A stretch of DNA of 64,000 bases. Source: Olsenella uli. Its GTDB lineage: Bacteria; Actinomycetota; Coriobacteriia; Coriobacteriales; Atopobiaceae. Within the stretch, counting starts at the first letter, position 1; each line of letters begins with the position of its first letter. Of the stretch, positions 38,942 through 47,067 are shown piece after piece. The position numbers were made by a program, and so were the translations under genes. The notes below the pieces were generated by a model. It worked only from the letters and a program-made list of their open reading frames with translations, searched no databases and was not told the DNA's origin. The stretch spans positions 124,001-188,000 of the forward strand of contig NZ_JACJJK010000001.1 in NCBI RefSeq assembly GCF_016899935.1, given 5' to 3'.

Positions 38942-39943
38942 CTACTTCTTCTCGGCGGAGCCCTCCTCCGCGGCCTCGCGGGCGCGGTTGTTCTCCATGT
39001 CGCGCGCGATGGTGCCGGGGATGGCACGGCCCATCTTCTTGTAGAGCGCCGCCACGACGCGGTCGATCGTCGAGCGCTTGGCGATGCCCTTGCTCGCCGC
39101 CGTGGCCGTGCCGCACGCGGAGGCGAAGATCAGCGCGGTCTCGTAGTCGGCGCCGCGCGTGACCTGGGCGAGGAAGCCGCCGACCATGGAGTCGCCGGCG
39201 CCGGTGGCGTTGACGAGCCTGATCTTGGCCGTGGGCACCACGTGCTCGGCGCCGTTCTCGTCAAGCAGCAGCGAGCCGTGCCCGCCGCAGGAGATGATGA
39301 CGTTGCGGGCGCCCGCCTCCTGGAGCTTGTGGGCGTAGGGCATGCACGCCTCGGGCTCCTCGATGTCCACGCCGAAGATGCGGCCGACCTCGTGGTTGTT
39401 GGGCTTGATGAGGAAGGGATGCGCCTCGAGGGACTCCATCAGGAGCTGGCCGGGGGCGTCGACCACGAACTGGATGCCGCGGCCGCCCAGGCGGTGCATG
39501 ATCTGCATGTACATGTCCTCGGGCAGGGTGTTGGGGATGGAGCCCGTGAGGACCAGCGTGTCACCGGCACCCACCACGTCCATGCGGGAGAGGAGCTCGT
39601 CGACCTTCTTCTCCGGGATCTTGGGGCCCATGCCGTTGACCATCGTCATGACGATGCCGTTGAGCTTGATGTTGATGCGCGTGTAGCCGCGGTCGAGAAG
39701 GACGAAGTTCAACGCGACGCCCTTCTCCTGCAGGCGGCGCAGGAGGTAGTCACCGGTGAAGCCGGCGGCGATGCCCATGGCGATGCTGGGGACGTCCAGC
39801 TCGTTGAGCAGCGTCGAGATGTTGATTCCGTTGCCGCCGCAGTGCAGCTCCTCGGAGGAGGAGCGGTTGGTGAATCCCATGTCGAGCGTCAGGGGGTGCA
39901 TGACGTAGTCGAGGGCGGGGTTCAACGTCATCGTGTATATCAA
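38942..39943 (-). CDS. fruK: 1-phosphofructokinase (PfkB family)
   Basis: Sugar kinase of 333 residues that likely phosphorylates fructose 1-phosphate. It opens with MIYTMTLNPALDYVM, the typical FruK/LacC start, then ELHCGGNGINIS (substrate loop), and ends with the PfkB signature NATGAGDSMVGGFLA including the catalytic Asp. Start is TTG at 39943 behind AAGGAG; the next in-frame ATG would cut the first strand. Upstream of ptsI. Tagatose-6-phosphate kinase is an alternative reading. Confidence 0.88.
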   Translation of the reverse strand: MIYTMTLNPALDYVMHPLTLDMGFTNRSSSEELHCGGNGINISTLLNELDVPSIAMGIAAGFTGDYLLRRLQEKGVALNFVLLDRGYTRINIKLNGIVMTMVNGMGPKIPEKKVDELLSRMDVVGAGDTLVLTGSIPNTLPEDMYMQIMHRLGGRGIQFVVDAPGQLLMESLEAHPFLIKPNNHEVGRIFGVDIEEPEACMPYAHKLQEAGARNVIISCGGHGSLLLDENGAEHVVPTAKIRLVNATGAGDSMVGGFLAQVTRGADYETALIFASACGTATAASKGIAKRSTIDRVVAALYKKMGRAIPGTIARDMENNRAREAAEEGSAEKK

Positions 39944-40052
39944 CGCGTGCTCCTTCCGTCGGGCAACTCGCACCTGTTCAGTATGCCGCATATCGCCTCA
40001 CGCATCTTACCGGAATTTTGCGAGCGAACCGCTCGCCGCCGCGAGAGGCGGC

Positions 40053-40086
40053 AAAAGACCGGGCCCACGGAGGTGGGTCCGGCCCG
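40053..40086 (-). terminator. Terminator of tRNA-Arg
   Basis: CCGGGCC...GGACCCAC-CTCC-GTGGGCCCGG stem, then TCTTTT on the minus strand. Confidence 0.7.
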
Positions 40087-40095
40087 GACAAGCGA

Positions 40096-40172
40096 TGGCG
40101 CGCCCTGAGGGATTCGAACCCCCGACCTTGGGATTAGAAGTCCCCTGCTCTATCCAGCTGAGCTAAGGGCGC
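40096..40172 (-). tRNA. tRNA-Arg (anticodon TCT)
   Basis: 77 bases with encoded CCA; acceptor GCGCCCT, anticodon loop CTTCTAA, T loop GGTTCGAATCC. Confidence 0.95.
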
Positions 40173-40208
40173 CCGCGACAGCCGGCACGCGGCCGGCGAG
40201 CACCCATT

Positions 40209-40787
40209 CTAGAGCATCCCGTAGGCCTTCGCCGCGAGAATGCCCGAGACGGTCTTGGCGTCGTCGATGAGCCCCGCGCGGATCGCCGCAAGCGCGTCGT
40301 CGACCGGCACCCACACGACGTTCAGGAACTCCCCCTCATCGGGCGACGCCTCGCCCTGCGTGAGCCCGTGCGCGAAGTAGACCGAGGTGTGCTCGTCGGT
40401 GAAGCCCGGCGCCCCGTAGGACTCCGTGAGCAGCTCGAGCCGCTCGGCGACGAGCCCCGTCTCCTCGGTGAGCTCGCGGGCGGCGCAGACGTCGCGCGGC
40501 TCGCTCGGGTCGACCTTGCCGGCGGGGATCTCGAGCGTCATGCGCCCAAGGGCCACGCGGTACTGGCGCACGAGGCAGACGCTCCCGTCCCGCACGGCGA
40601 CCACGCCGGCTCCCCCGTGATGGCGCACCAGCTCGCGCCCGTCGCGGGAGCCGTCGGAGAGCTCCACCTCCAGGAGCTCGACCGAGAAGATCCTCCCCTC
40701 CCAGGGGCGCTCTCGACGGACGACCTCCTCGCGGAGCGCCGGGTCGCACGCGAGCGCGCGCCGGATCGCCTCAAGCCCCTCAGCCAT
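40209..40787 (-). CDS. Nudix hydrolase (ADP-ribose pyrophosphatase-like)
   Basis: Nucleoside-diphosphate-sugar hydrolase of 192 residues. A perfect Nudix box runs from GKVDPSE to RELTEETGL (G-x5-E-x7-REU-x-EE-x-GU, about residues 101-123). The preceding strand VCLVRQYRVALGRMTLEIPAG is characteristic of ADP-ribose pyrophosphatases. ATG at 40787 uses the GGGAGG that lies in the end of the upstream nuclease gene, one base apart, so the two are coupled. Confidence 0.92.
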   Translation of the reverse strand: MAEGLEAIRRALACDPALREEVVRRERPWEGRIFSVELLEVELSDGSRDGRELVRHHGGAGVVAVRDGSVCLVRQYRVALGRMTLEIPAGKVDPSEPRDVCAARELTEETGLVAERLELLTESYGAPGFTDEHTSVYFAHGLTQGEASPDEGEFLNVVWVPVDDALAAIRAGLIDDAKTVSGILAAKAYGML

Positions 40788-40788
40788 G

Positions 40789-41571
40789 TCATACCTCCCT
40801 GAACTCGCCGGTCGCGTAGTCGATCTCAAAGCCCGCCGCCGCGTTGTAGACCTCGACCTCCTGGTCGACGCTGCCGTCGGAGGAGCGCATGTCCACGATG
40901 ACGCTGCGGCAGAGGAGCTCGTCCCCCTCGTAGACAGGCGTGGCGGAGTAGTAGAGCGTGCCCTCGGGGTGGGCGCGCAGCCACTCGCGCGCGACGCCCT
41001 CGGCGTAGGCCATCCCGCCGTCCTGGCCCCGGTTGTCGCCGACGTTCTGCGTGCGCGTGGCCGTGACGAGGTTGTAGTCGGCATCGTCCCCGCCGAGCGA
41101 CTTTGCGAGCAGGTGGCTGCGGTTGAAGAGGTAGCCGTGATAGGTGCTGCCGTCGGGCATGGCGATGGCCACCTCCTCGTTGTGGCCCCAGCCGGCGGGG
41201 CGGATGTCGGAGATGTCCTCCCGCTCGCGCTCGCTGCCGGCCTGCGCTATCTCGGGCGTCACGCACGCCGCCACGCGGCCCGTGCGCCCGAGCTCGTCGA
41301 GGCCCTCGTAGCGCACCTCGCCGGGCTCGAGCTCGACGTCCACGACCGCCGTGCCCACGACCCGGTAGTAGTCGGGGCAGGCGTCGGCGTCCCACGCCGT
41401 CCAGCCGGCCTGGCGCTCGGAGAGGCGCTCGAGCGGGGCCTGCGGGGCGCCCGGCAGGGAGAGCGCCCCGGAGCCGATGACGGACGCGGCCGCGACGAGC
41501 AGGGCGGCGAGCAGGGCGAGCGGGCCGCGAGGCGACATTCTTCTCGGCGTGCTCCGCGTCCTTCTCGGCAT
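40789..41571 (-). CDS. DNA/RNA non-specific endonuclease, EndA/DNA-entry-nuclease-like
   Basis: Exported or membrane-anchored nuclease of 260 residues. A basic start and hydrophobic stretch (about 16-36) form a signal/anchor. The beta-beta-alpha-metal motif is FNRSHLLAKSLGG with NLVTATRTQNVG downstream, closely patterned on streptococcal EndA (NRSHLIA...NLVTGTRTQN), with Ser in place of the Gly of DRGH types. ATG at 41571 follows AAGGAGGG. Could degrade external DNA for nutrition or take part in DNA entry; no com genes are in the window. Overlaps the Nudix gene's leader. Confidence 0.88.
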   Translation of the reverse strand: MPRRTRSTPRRMSPRGPLALLAALLVAAASVIGSGALSLPGAPQAPLERLSERQAGWTAWDADACPDYYRVVGTAVVDVELEPGEVRYEGLDELGRTGRVAACVTPEIAQAGSEREREDISDIRPAGWGHNEEVAIAMPDGSTYHGYLFNRSHLLAKSLGGDDADYNLVTATRTQNVGDNRGQDGGMAYAEGVAREWLRAHPEGTLYYSATPVYEGDELLCRSVIVDMRSSDGSVDQEVEVYNAAAGFEIDYATGEFREV

Positions 41572-41590
41572 GGACCCTCCTTACGAGAAA

Positions 41591-41610
41591 GGGCCGTCTC
41601 TCGACGGCCC
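41591..41610 (-). terminator. Terminator of the tRNA-His/Lys/Lys transcript
   Basis: GGGCCGTC-GAGA-GACGGCCC followed by TTTCTC on the minus strand, 11 bases after the last CCA. Confidence 0.75.
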
Positions 41611-41620
41611 CCGCATATCG

Positions 41621-41696
41621 TGGTGGATCGTCAGGGGTTCGAACCCTGGACCTTGGGATTAAGAGTCCCCTGCTCTACCAGCTGAGCTAACGATCC
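41621..41696 (-). tRNA. tRNA-Lys (anticodon CTT), copy 1
   Basis: 76 bases with encoded CCA; acceptor GGATCGT, anticodon loop CTCTTAA. Identical to the neighbouring copy at 41701. Confidence 0.95.
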
Positions 41697-41700
41697 AAAA

Positions 41701-41776
41701 TGGTGGATCGTCAGGGGTTCGAACCCTGGACCTTGGGATTAAGAGTCCCCTGCTCTACCAGCTGAGCTAACGATCC
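41701..41776 (-). tRNA. tRNA-Lys (anticodon CTT), copy 2
   Basis: Identical 76-base tandem copy four bases upstream of copy 1, in one transcript with tRNA-His. Confidence 0.95.
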
Positions 41777-41789
41777 GTATTCGATTAAA

Positions 41790-41866
41790 TGGGGTGGGCG
41801 AAGGGTCTCGAACCCTCGACCTACGGAGCCACAGTCCGTCGCTCTGCCAACTGAGCTACACCCACC
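41790..41866 (-). tRNA. tRNA-His (anticodon GTG)
   Basis: 77 bases including the encoded extra 5' G and CCA; anticodon loop CTGTGGC; discriminator C as expected for tRNA-His. Confidence 0.93.
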
Positions 41867-41950
41867 ATTTTTGCCACCTCGTGAAGCAGCTCGACTATTA
41901 TGCAAGACCGCGCGGCGCGATGCAAGGACTTTTTTGGGACGAGGCCATCT

Positions 41951-42127
41951 TCACATCAGGAAGACGAAAAGAAAGATGACCACGCCGATAAGCACGGAGA
42001 GGCAGCCGCCGCATCCGCACCCGGAGCCGCCGCCCTCCCGCATGAGCGGGTCCACGCCATAGTGCGTGAACGCGCGCTCTGAGGTCGACCAGCGCCCGTC
42101 TCGGTTGAAGTCGAAGGGGCTGCCCAT
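41951..42127 (-). CDS. 58-residue membrane protein with EF-hand-like motif and Gly/Cys patch
   Basis: Reads MGSPFDFNRDGRWSTSERAF then a Gly/Cys-rich stretch (GGGSGCGCGGC) and a C-terminal membrane helix (about 40-57, LSVLIGVVIFLFVFLM). DFNRDGRWSTSE has the acidic spacing of an EF-hand/dockerin loop. ATG at 42127 lies two bases after the fic stop, so expression is probably coupled; no strong ribosome-binding site of its own is seen. No family was recognised. The clear helix, frame closure and tight spacing argue it is real. Confidence 0.6.
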   Translation of the reverse strand: MGSPFDFNRDGRWSTSERAFTHYGVDPLMREGGGSGCGCGGCLSVLIGVVIFLFVFLM

Positions 42128-42129
42128 GG

Positions 42130-42879
42130 CTAGTCGAGCAGGCCCTCCCAGGTGAGCATCGTCTCGGAGCGAAGGAAGCGCCTGAGCGGGCCGAGGTCGC
42201 CCTCCAGGTGGAACACGTCGAGCGCCGCGTGGTAGGCGGCGTGGTTCTGCGCGTGGATCACGATCGGAGGCATGCCCATCGCGAGCAGCACGCCGTTCAT
42301 GAGCAGGCGCGCCGTGCGCCCGTTGCCGTCGGCGAAGGGGTGGATGTCAAAGAGCTTGGCGTGGAGGTAGGCCGCGATGGTGAGGCGGCGCTCGCCCTCC
42401 TCCAGATAGGTGTTCACGTCATCGGCGAGCAGGCCCACCTCGCGCGGGACCTCGGCCGCGGGGATGCCCACGCTCGCCGGGCCGCCCACGTAGTTCTCGA
42501 GCTTGAAGGTTCCCGGGCGCTCGCCGGCGAGCAGGCGCTTCTCGTCGTAGGTTCCCATCGTGACGAGACCCTGCGCCTCCTGGATGAGCTCCTCGGAGAG
42601 GCACGGGTTCTCGGCGAGCTTGACGCGCGCGAGGTCCCAGGAGAGCTTGAGGTTGTAGGTCTCTATGAGCAGCTGGACGTCACCGGTGTAGCCCGTGACG
42701 CCGCCGGTCTCCACGATCTGCCTCACGGTCTCGTACGTGAGCTCGGAGTTCTCGATCTTCTCGGAGTTGTAGACATAGTCGGGCACAAACTCCGCGAGCA
42801 GCTCCTCGCGCCGCTCGGGCGCGAGCGCGGCCCACCTGGCGACGAGCTCGTCGTACTGCGGCTTCAGCGAATCTGCCAT
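42130..42879 (-). CDS. Fic-domain AMP-transferase (class II)
   Basis: Fic protein of 249 residues that would transfer AMP from ATP to hydroxyl side chains of target proteins. The catalytic motif HPFADGNGRTAR fits HxFx(D/E)GNGRxxR (about residues 195-206). An N-terminal inhibitory helix is visible in VYNSEKIENSEL, matching (S/T)xxxE(N/G), so the protein is self-inhibited (class II) and needs no separate antitoxin. The flap region is near LENYVGGPASVGIP. ATG at 42879 follows GGGAGGC. A small membrane protein gene follows directly. Confidence 0.92.
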   Translation of the reverse strand: MADSLKPQYDELVARWAALAPERREELLAEFVPDYVYNSEKIENSELTYETVRQIVETGGVTGYTGDVQLLIETYNLKLSWDLARVKLAENPCLSEELIQEAQGLVTMGTYDEKRLLAGERPGTFKLENYVGGPASVGIPAAEVPREVGLLADDVNTYLEEGERRLTIAAYLHAKLFDIHPFADGNGRTARLLMNGVLLAMGMPPIVIHAQNHAAYHAALDVFHLEGDLGPLRRFLRSETMLTWEGLLD

Positions 42880-43076
42880 GGCGTGCCTCCCGTCCTGGAC
42901 CTGTTTGGGGCATTGTAGCGCCGGGGGCGGCGTTCGGGCGCGCCCTCTCTGCCAGAGGCGCGGACGGCTCGGCGGAGGGGGCGTGCGGCGGGCCCTCCGT
43001 CCTTCTCGCCCGCCTGCCTCGTCCCACGCGGAACAACGCACAAAATCAAGCACAACTTTCTATATCCGCAGGTGGA

Positions 43077-43108
43077 AATAACGCACATGTACGATTCTGT
43101 GCGTTATT
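43077..43108 (-). terminator. Hairpin after the S33 peptidase gene
   Basis: AATAACGCACA and TGTGCGTTATT form an 11-pair perfect stem with a 10-base loop, 20 bases after the stop. AT-rich stem ends allow terminator function on the minus strand. Confidence 0.5.
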
Positions 43109-43127
43109 CTCGCCGAGGAGGGCTCCG

Positions 43128-44573
43128 CTACAGCACACCCGCAAGGTCGCCGCGGTCGCGGGCCTCCTCGAGCAGGTGCCTGAAGACGCGCTCACCGTGC
43201 AGGCCGTCGTGCTCGAACTCGTTGGTGACCCAGGCGTGGCTCGCGCCCACGCGGAAGAGCGTGTCGAGCTGCAGGCCGGAGTCCACGTAGAGGTCGTCGA
43301 AGTAGACGGCCGCCTGGAGCGGGGTCTCGTTGGCGAGAAGAACCGCAGGGTCGTAGAGCCGACCGAAGCTCGTGTCGCGCATGAGCTCTCCCATCGCGCC
43401 CGCAAACGGCGCCAGCTCCGGCGTCTCCTCGAACATCCACGGGAAGCACGCCTCGCCGGTGAGCATGAGCGGCCGGGCGTCCGGCGAGAACTCAGGGCGA
43501 CCTGACCGCGCGCGCTCCGCAGCCCACGCGATCGGCCGGGCCAGCTCGCCGTCCGAGTAGATGAGCTCCTGGAGCACCCAGTAGAGCGGGTTCGATACCA
43601 CGTTGGTGGCCTCCCACGCCCCGGCGAGAAACGCCGGCGATACCTCGACCTTCTCGACGTTGCCGCCCGCTGCGGCGAGGGCTGCCTCCGCAGAACCGTC
43701 ACCAACCGAGAAGGCGAGGTCGAGGAGGTTGTGCAGCCGCTCATGGCCCGGCTTCATGCCAAGGCCCTGCCCCAGCGACTGCAGGCGGCGCGGCGAGAGC
43801 GGCGAGCCGTCGGGCAGGCGCAGGTCACCGACGACAGCGCGCTCGGCGAGAAGCGCGAGGCGGCGCTCGTCGTCAGGGTAGCGCTCGTAGAGGAGGCCCG
43901 TCTTGGCGACCATGCGCGGGAACGTGTGGGCGTAGACCTCGTCCGCACTCGTCGGGACGTGCGGTATGCCGCCGCAGGTGAAGCTTGCGGCCGCGGCACC
44001 CGGGAACGTGGAGAGGTAGGTGAGCGTGAGAAAGCCGCCGTAGCTCTGACCGAGCGTGACCCAGCGCGCGCCGCCTAGCTCGGCAAGGCGCAGGTACTCG
44101 AAGTCACGGACGATCGAGTCGGCGAGGAAGCGCTTGAGGAATCGGGCCTGCGCGGTGGCGTCTCCCTCGCGCGCGATTGCGGCGCCGTCCACGCGGCTGG
44201 AGCGCCCGGTGCCGCGCTGGTCAGGCAGGATCACGCGGAAGTGGCGCACGGCCTCAGCGACCCAGCCGTCGCTTGTCGGCGAGGTGAGGCGCGGGCCGGC
44301 GCCGCCCGGACCGCCCTGAAGGTAGACAAGGTACGGCAGGTCGCGCCCAACGTTTTCCGGCGCGCAGAGCACGCGGTAGAAGAGCCGCAGCGAGCGGCCC
44401 TCAAACGCGGGGTCGCACTTCTCGGCAGCCGAGGCCTCCGCGAGCGCTGAGGTCGGGGCTCCCGAGACACCCGCCAGCCGCGCAGGAGACGTCCCCCGCC
44501 AGTCAAGCGGCACGCTGATAGCACGGTCCTCCACAGCGAGGCCGGGCAGGCAGTAGCTGGCGAGAAGCGCCAT
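43128..44573 (-). CDS. Alpha/beta-hydrolase peptidase, S33 (prolyl aminopeptidase-like)
   Basis: Serine hydrolase of 481 residues. YLVYLQGGPGGAGP provides the oxyanion region typical of S33 peptidases, DQRGTGRSS follows, and the nucleophile elbow is TLGQSYGGFLT. The His near the C-terminus fits FEHDGLHGERV. Length resembles the larger S33 proline iminopeptidases. ATG at 44573 follows GGGGAG. No signal peptide, so probably cytoplasmic use of N-terminal proline peptides. Confidence 0.85.
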   Translation of the reverse strand: MALLASYCLPGLAVEDRAISVPLDWRGTSPARLAGVSGAPTSALAEASAAEKCDPAFEGRSLRLFYRVLCAPENVGRDLPYLVYLQGGPGGAGPRLTSPTSDGWVAEAVRHFRVILPDQRGTGRSSRVDGAAIAREGDATAQARFLKRFLADSIVRDFEYLRLAELGGARWVTLGQSYGGFLTLTYLSTFPGAAAASFTCGGIPHVPTSADEVYAHTFPRMVAKTGLLYERYPDDERRLALLAERAVVGDLRLPDGSPLSPRRLQSLGQGLGMKPGHERLHNLLDLAFSVGDGSAEAALAAAGGNVEKVEVSPAFLAGAWEATNVVSNPLYWVLQELIYSDGELARPIAWAAERARSGRPEFSPDARPLMLTGEACFPWMFEETPELAPFAGAMGELMRDTSFGRLYDPAVLLANETPLQAAVYFDDLYVDSGLQLDTLFRVGASHAWVTNEFEHDGLHGERVFRHLLEEARDRGDLAGVL

Positions 44574-44619
44574 GGGGCTCCCCTTCGCGACGAGGCGGTC
44601 GATGCGGTTCCGCCCGCCC

Positions 44620-45630
44620 CTAGACCAGGTGCTCCGCAATCTGCACGGCGTTGGTGGCGGCGCCCTTGCGGATCTGGTCGCCGCAGCACCAGAACGTGAG
44701 CGCGCTCACGCCCTCGGGCGCGGAGAGGTCGCGGCGGATGCGGCCGACGTAGATGAGGTCCTGGTCGGAGGTCTCGAGCGGCATGGGATAGCGGCTCGCG
44801 GCCGGCTCGTCCACCACCTTCACGCCCGGCGCCGCCTCGAGCGCCGCACGCGCCTCCTCCACGGAGAGGGGGCGCTCGAACTCCGCCGTGATGGACTCGG
44901 AGTGCGAGCGCACCACCGGCACGCGCACGCAGGTGCAGTTCACGCGCAGCTCAGGCAGGTGCATGATCTTGCGGCCCTCGTTGAGCATCTTGAGCTCCTC
45001 GGAGGTGTAGCCCTCGTCCTTGAAGCCGCCGATCTGCGGGATGAGGTTCTCCGCGAGCTGGTACTGGAAGGGCTTGCTCTCCCCCACCGGCTCGCCGGCC
45101 GCCACGCAGCCGATCTCGCGCACGAGCTCGTCGAGGCCGGGCTTGCCGGCGCCCGAGGCGGCCTGGTAGGTGGAGACGACGAGGCGCGTCACGCCCGCGA
45201 GCTGGTGGAGCGGCCACACGGGCACGAGGCCTATGATCGTGGCGCAGTTGGGGTTGGCGATGATGCCGTGATGGCTCGCGATGTCCGCAGCGTTGATCTC
45301 CGGCACGACGAGCGGCACGTCGGCGTCCATGCGGAAGGCGTGCGAGTTGTCCACGCATACGGCGCCGCGGCGCACGGCCTCGGGCATGAGCGCACGGGCG
45401 GTGGCGTCGTCAGCGGCGCCGAGAACGATGTCCACGCCCTCGAAGGCATCCGGCTCGGCGAGTCGGCAGGCAACGTCCTCGCCGCGAAAGCGCACGGGCT
45501 TGCCCACGGATCGCTCGGAGGCCAGCGGGACCAGGCGCCCCACCGGGAAGTCGCGCTCCTCCAGGCACTGGAGCATCTGCTGGCCCACCACGCCGGTGGC
45601 GCCGAGAATGGCAACGGTCTTCTCGCTCAT
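44620..45630 (-). CDS. asd: Aspartate-semialdehyde dehydrogenase
   Basis: Reduces aspartyl phosphate to the semialdehyde, the branch point to lysine and threonine/methionine; 336 residues. ILGATGVVGQQMLQCL opens the NADP-binding fold, the catalytic Cys lies in IANPNCATIIGL, and the later His in VPVVRSHSESI. ATG at 45630. Downstream of lysC on the same strand but separated from it by 87 bases that carry REP copy 10, so it may be co-transcribed. Confidence 0.96.
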   Translation of the reverse strand: MSEKTVAILGATGVVGQQMLQCLEERDFPVGRLVPLASERSVGKPVRFRGEDVACRLAEPDAFEGVDIVLGAADDATARALMPEAVRRGAVCVDNSHAFRMDADVPLVVPEINAADIASHHGIIANPNCATIIGLVPVWPLHQLAGVTRLVVSTYQAASGAGKPGLDELVREIGCVAAGEPVGESKPFQYQLAENLIPQIGGFKDEGYTSEELKMLNEGRKIMHLPELRVNCTCVRVPVVRSHSESITAEFERPLSVEEARAALEAAPGVKVVDEPAASRYPMPLETSDQDLIYVGRIRRDLSAPEGVSALTFWCCGDQIRKGAATNAVQIAEHLV

Positions 45631-45686
45631 GGCGGTTCCTCTCGTGACGCGCGAGCCGGATAGGCTCCGTCTCGCATAAATCTTTT

Positions 45687-45717
45687 CTGTAAATTGGGGA
45701 CTGTCCCCAATTTACAG
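45687..45717 (+). repeat. REP copy 10 (ACTGT centre)
   Basis: Perfect 15-base arms, directly adjoining the lysC stop, between lysC and asd. Confidence 0.93.
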
Positions 45718-47049
45718 CTAGGCGGCGGTGACCATCTCGTCGCGGACAAAGCGGTCGTAGATCACCTGGATGGCACGGTCAAAGTCGTCGTTGTTGACGC
45801 CCATGATGATCGAGATCTCCTGCGAGCTCTGCGTGATCATGCGGATGTTGACGCCCGCCTCGCCGAGCGCGCCGAAGATCTTGCCGGAGGTGCCGCTTCT
45901 CTTGGACATGTTGCGGCCCACGACGGAGATCAGCGCGAGCTTGTCCACCATCGTGATGTCGTCCGGCTCCAGCTCGCGGCGGATGTCGGAGACGATGGAG
46001 TAGATCGAGTCGCGCACGTCGGCGCCGTTCACCACCACAGAAAACGAGTCCACGCCCGTGGGGATGTGCTCCACGGAGACCCCGTAGCGCTCCAGGATCG
46101 AGAGGGCGCGGCGGACGAAGCCCACCTCGTTGGACATGTGCGCCTTCTTGACGTGCACCGAGATGAAGTCCTTCTTGCCGGCGATGCCGGTGATCAGGTG
46201 CTCGTCCTCGCCGGCGCGGGCGCGCTCGCGGATGATCGTGCCCTCGTCCTGCGGCCGGTTGGTGTTCTTGATCTGGATGGGGATGTTGACCTCGCGCACC
46301 GGGAAGATGGCCTCCTCCTGCAGCACCGAGGCGCCCATGTAGGAGAGCTCGCGCATCTCGTCGAAGGTGATGCGGCGGATGGAGCGCGGGTGGTCCACAA
46401 TGCGCGGGTCGGCGGAGAGGAAGCCGGAGACGTCGGTCCAGTTCTCGTAGAGCCCGGCGTCGATGCAGCGCGCGAGGATGGCGCCTGTGATGTCGCCGCC
46501 GCCGCGCTGGAAGAGCTTGATCTGGCCGTCCACCGTGGCGCCATAGAAGCCCGGCAGCACGAAGGAGCCCTCGCGCACCATGACGTCCTTCAGGCGCACG
46601 GCGGTGCGCTCCATGTCCACCTCGCCGTTGTGGTGGAAGACCACCACGTCGGCAGCGTCAACGAAGGGCATCTGCAGGTACTCGGCCATGAGGTGCGCGG
46701 TGAACCACTCGCCGCGGGAGACCACGTACTCGGGCGAGTGCTTCTTGATGTTCTTGGCAAAGAGCTCGAACTTCTCGTGCACCGGCCACTTGAGGCCCAG
46801 CTCGTCGGCGATGTCGACGAAGCGCTGCTCGATGTCGGCGAGAAGCGCGGTGCAGTCCACGTGATACTGGACGTGCGCGTTCACGAGCAGCAGGAGGTCG
46901 GTGATCTTGTTGTCGGCCGAGAAGCGCTTGCCGACGGCGGAGACCACCACGAAGCGGCGGTCGGGATCGGCCTCGACGATGCCCTTGACCTTGCGGAACT
47001 GCTCGGCGGACGCGACGGACGACCCTCCGAACTTGGCGATCTTGATCAT
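45718..47049 (-). CDS. lysC: Aspartate kinase
   Basis: First enzyme of the aspartate pathway; 443 residues. The N-terminal KIAKFGGSSVAS is the kinase signature, with GFYGAT and the FQRGGGDITGA segment later. The C-terminal ~150 residues carry two ACT domains (for example NMSKRSGTSGKIFGALGEAG), so feedback inhibition by lysine or threonine is likely. ATG at 47049; the gene is 18 bases downstream of hom and is read with it. Confidence 0.96.
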   Translation of the reverse strand: MIKIAKFGGSSVASAEQFRKVKGIVEADPDRRFVVVSAVGKRFSADNKITDLLLLVNAHVQYHVDCTALLADIEQRFVDIADELGLKWPVHEKFELFAKNIKKHSPEYVVSRGEWFTAHLMAEYLQMPFVDAADVVVFHHNGEVDMERTAVRLKDVMVREGSFVLPGFYGATVDGQIKLFQRGGGDITGAILARCIDAGLYENWTDVSGFLSADPRIVDHPRSIRRITFDEMRELSYMGASVLQEEAIFPVREVNIPIQIKNTNRPQDEGTIIRERARAGEDEHLITGIAGKKDFISVHVKKAHMSNEVGFVRRALSILERYGVSVEHIPTGVDSFSVVVNGADVRDSIYSIVSDIRRELEPDDITMVDKLALISVVGRNMSKRSGTSGKIFGALGEAGVNIRMITQSSQEISIIMGVNNDDFDRAIQVIYDRFVRDEMVTAA

Positions 47050-47067
47050 GCGGTGAACCTGGCCTTT

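Noticed and set aside
40789-41571. The EndA-like nuclease as proof of natural competence
   Set aside because: No com genes are in the window and similar nucleases serve other roles.
41621-41776. Tandem tRNA-Lys copies as an attachment site or element
   Set aside because: Both are complete functional tRNA genes with CCA and no integrase is nearby; a simple duplication explains them.
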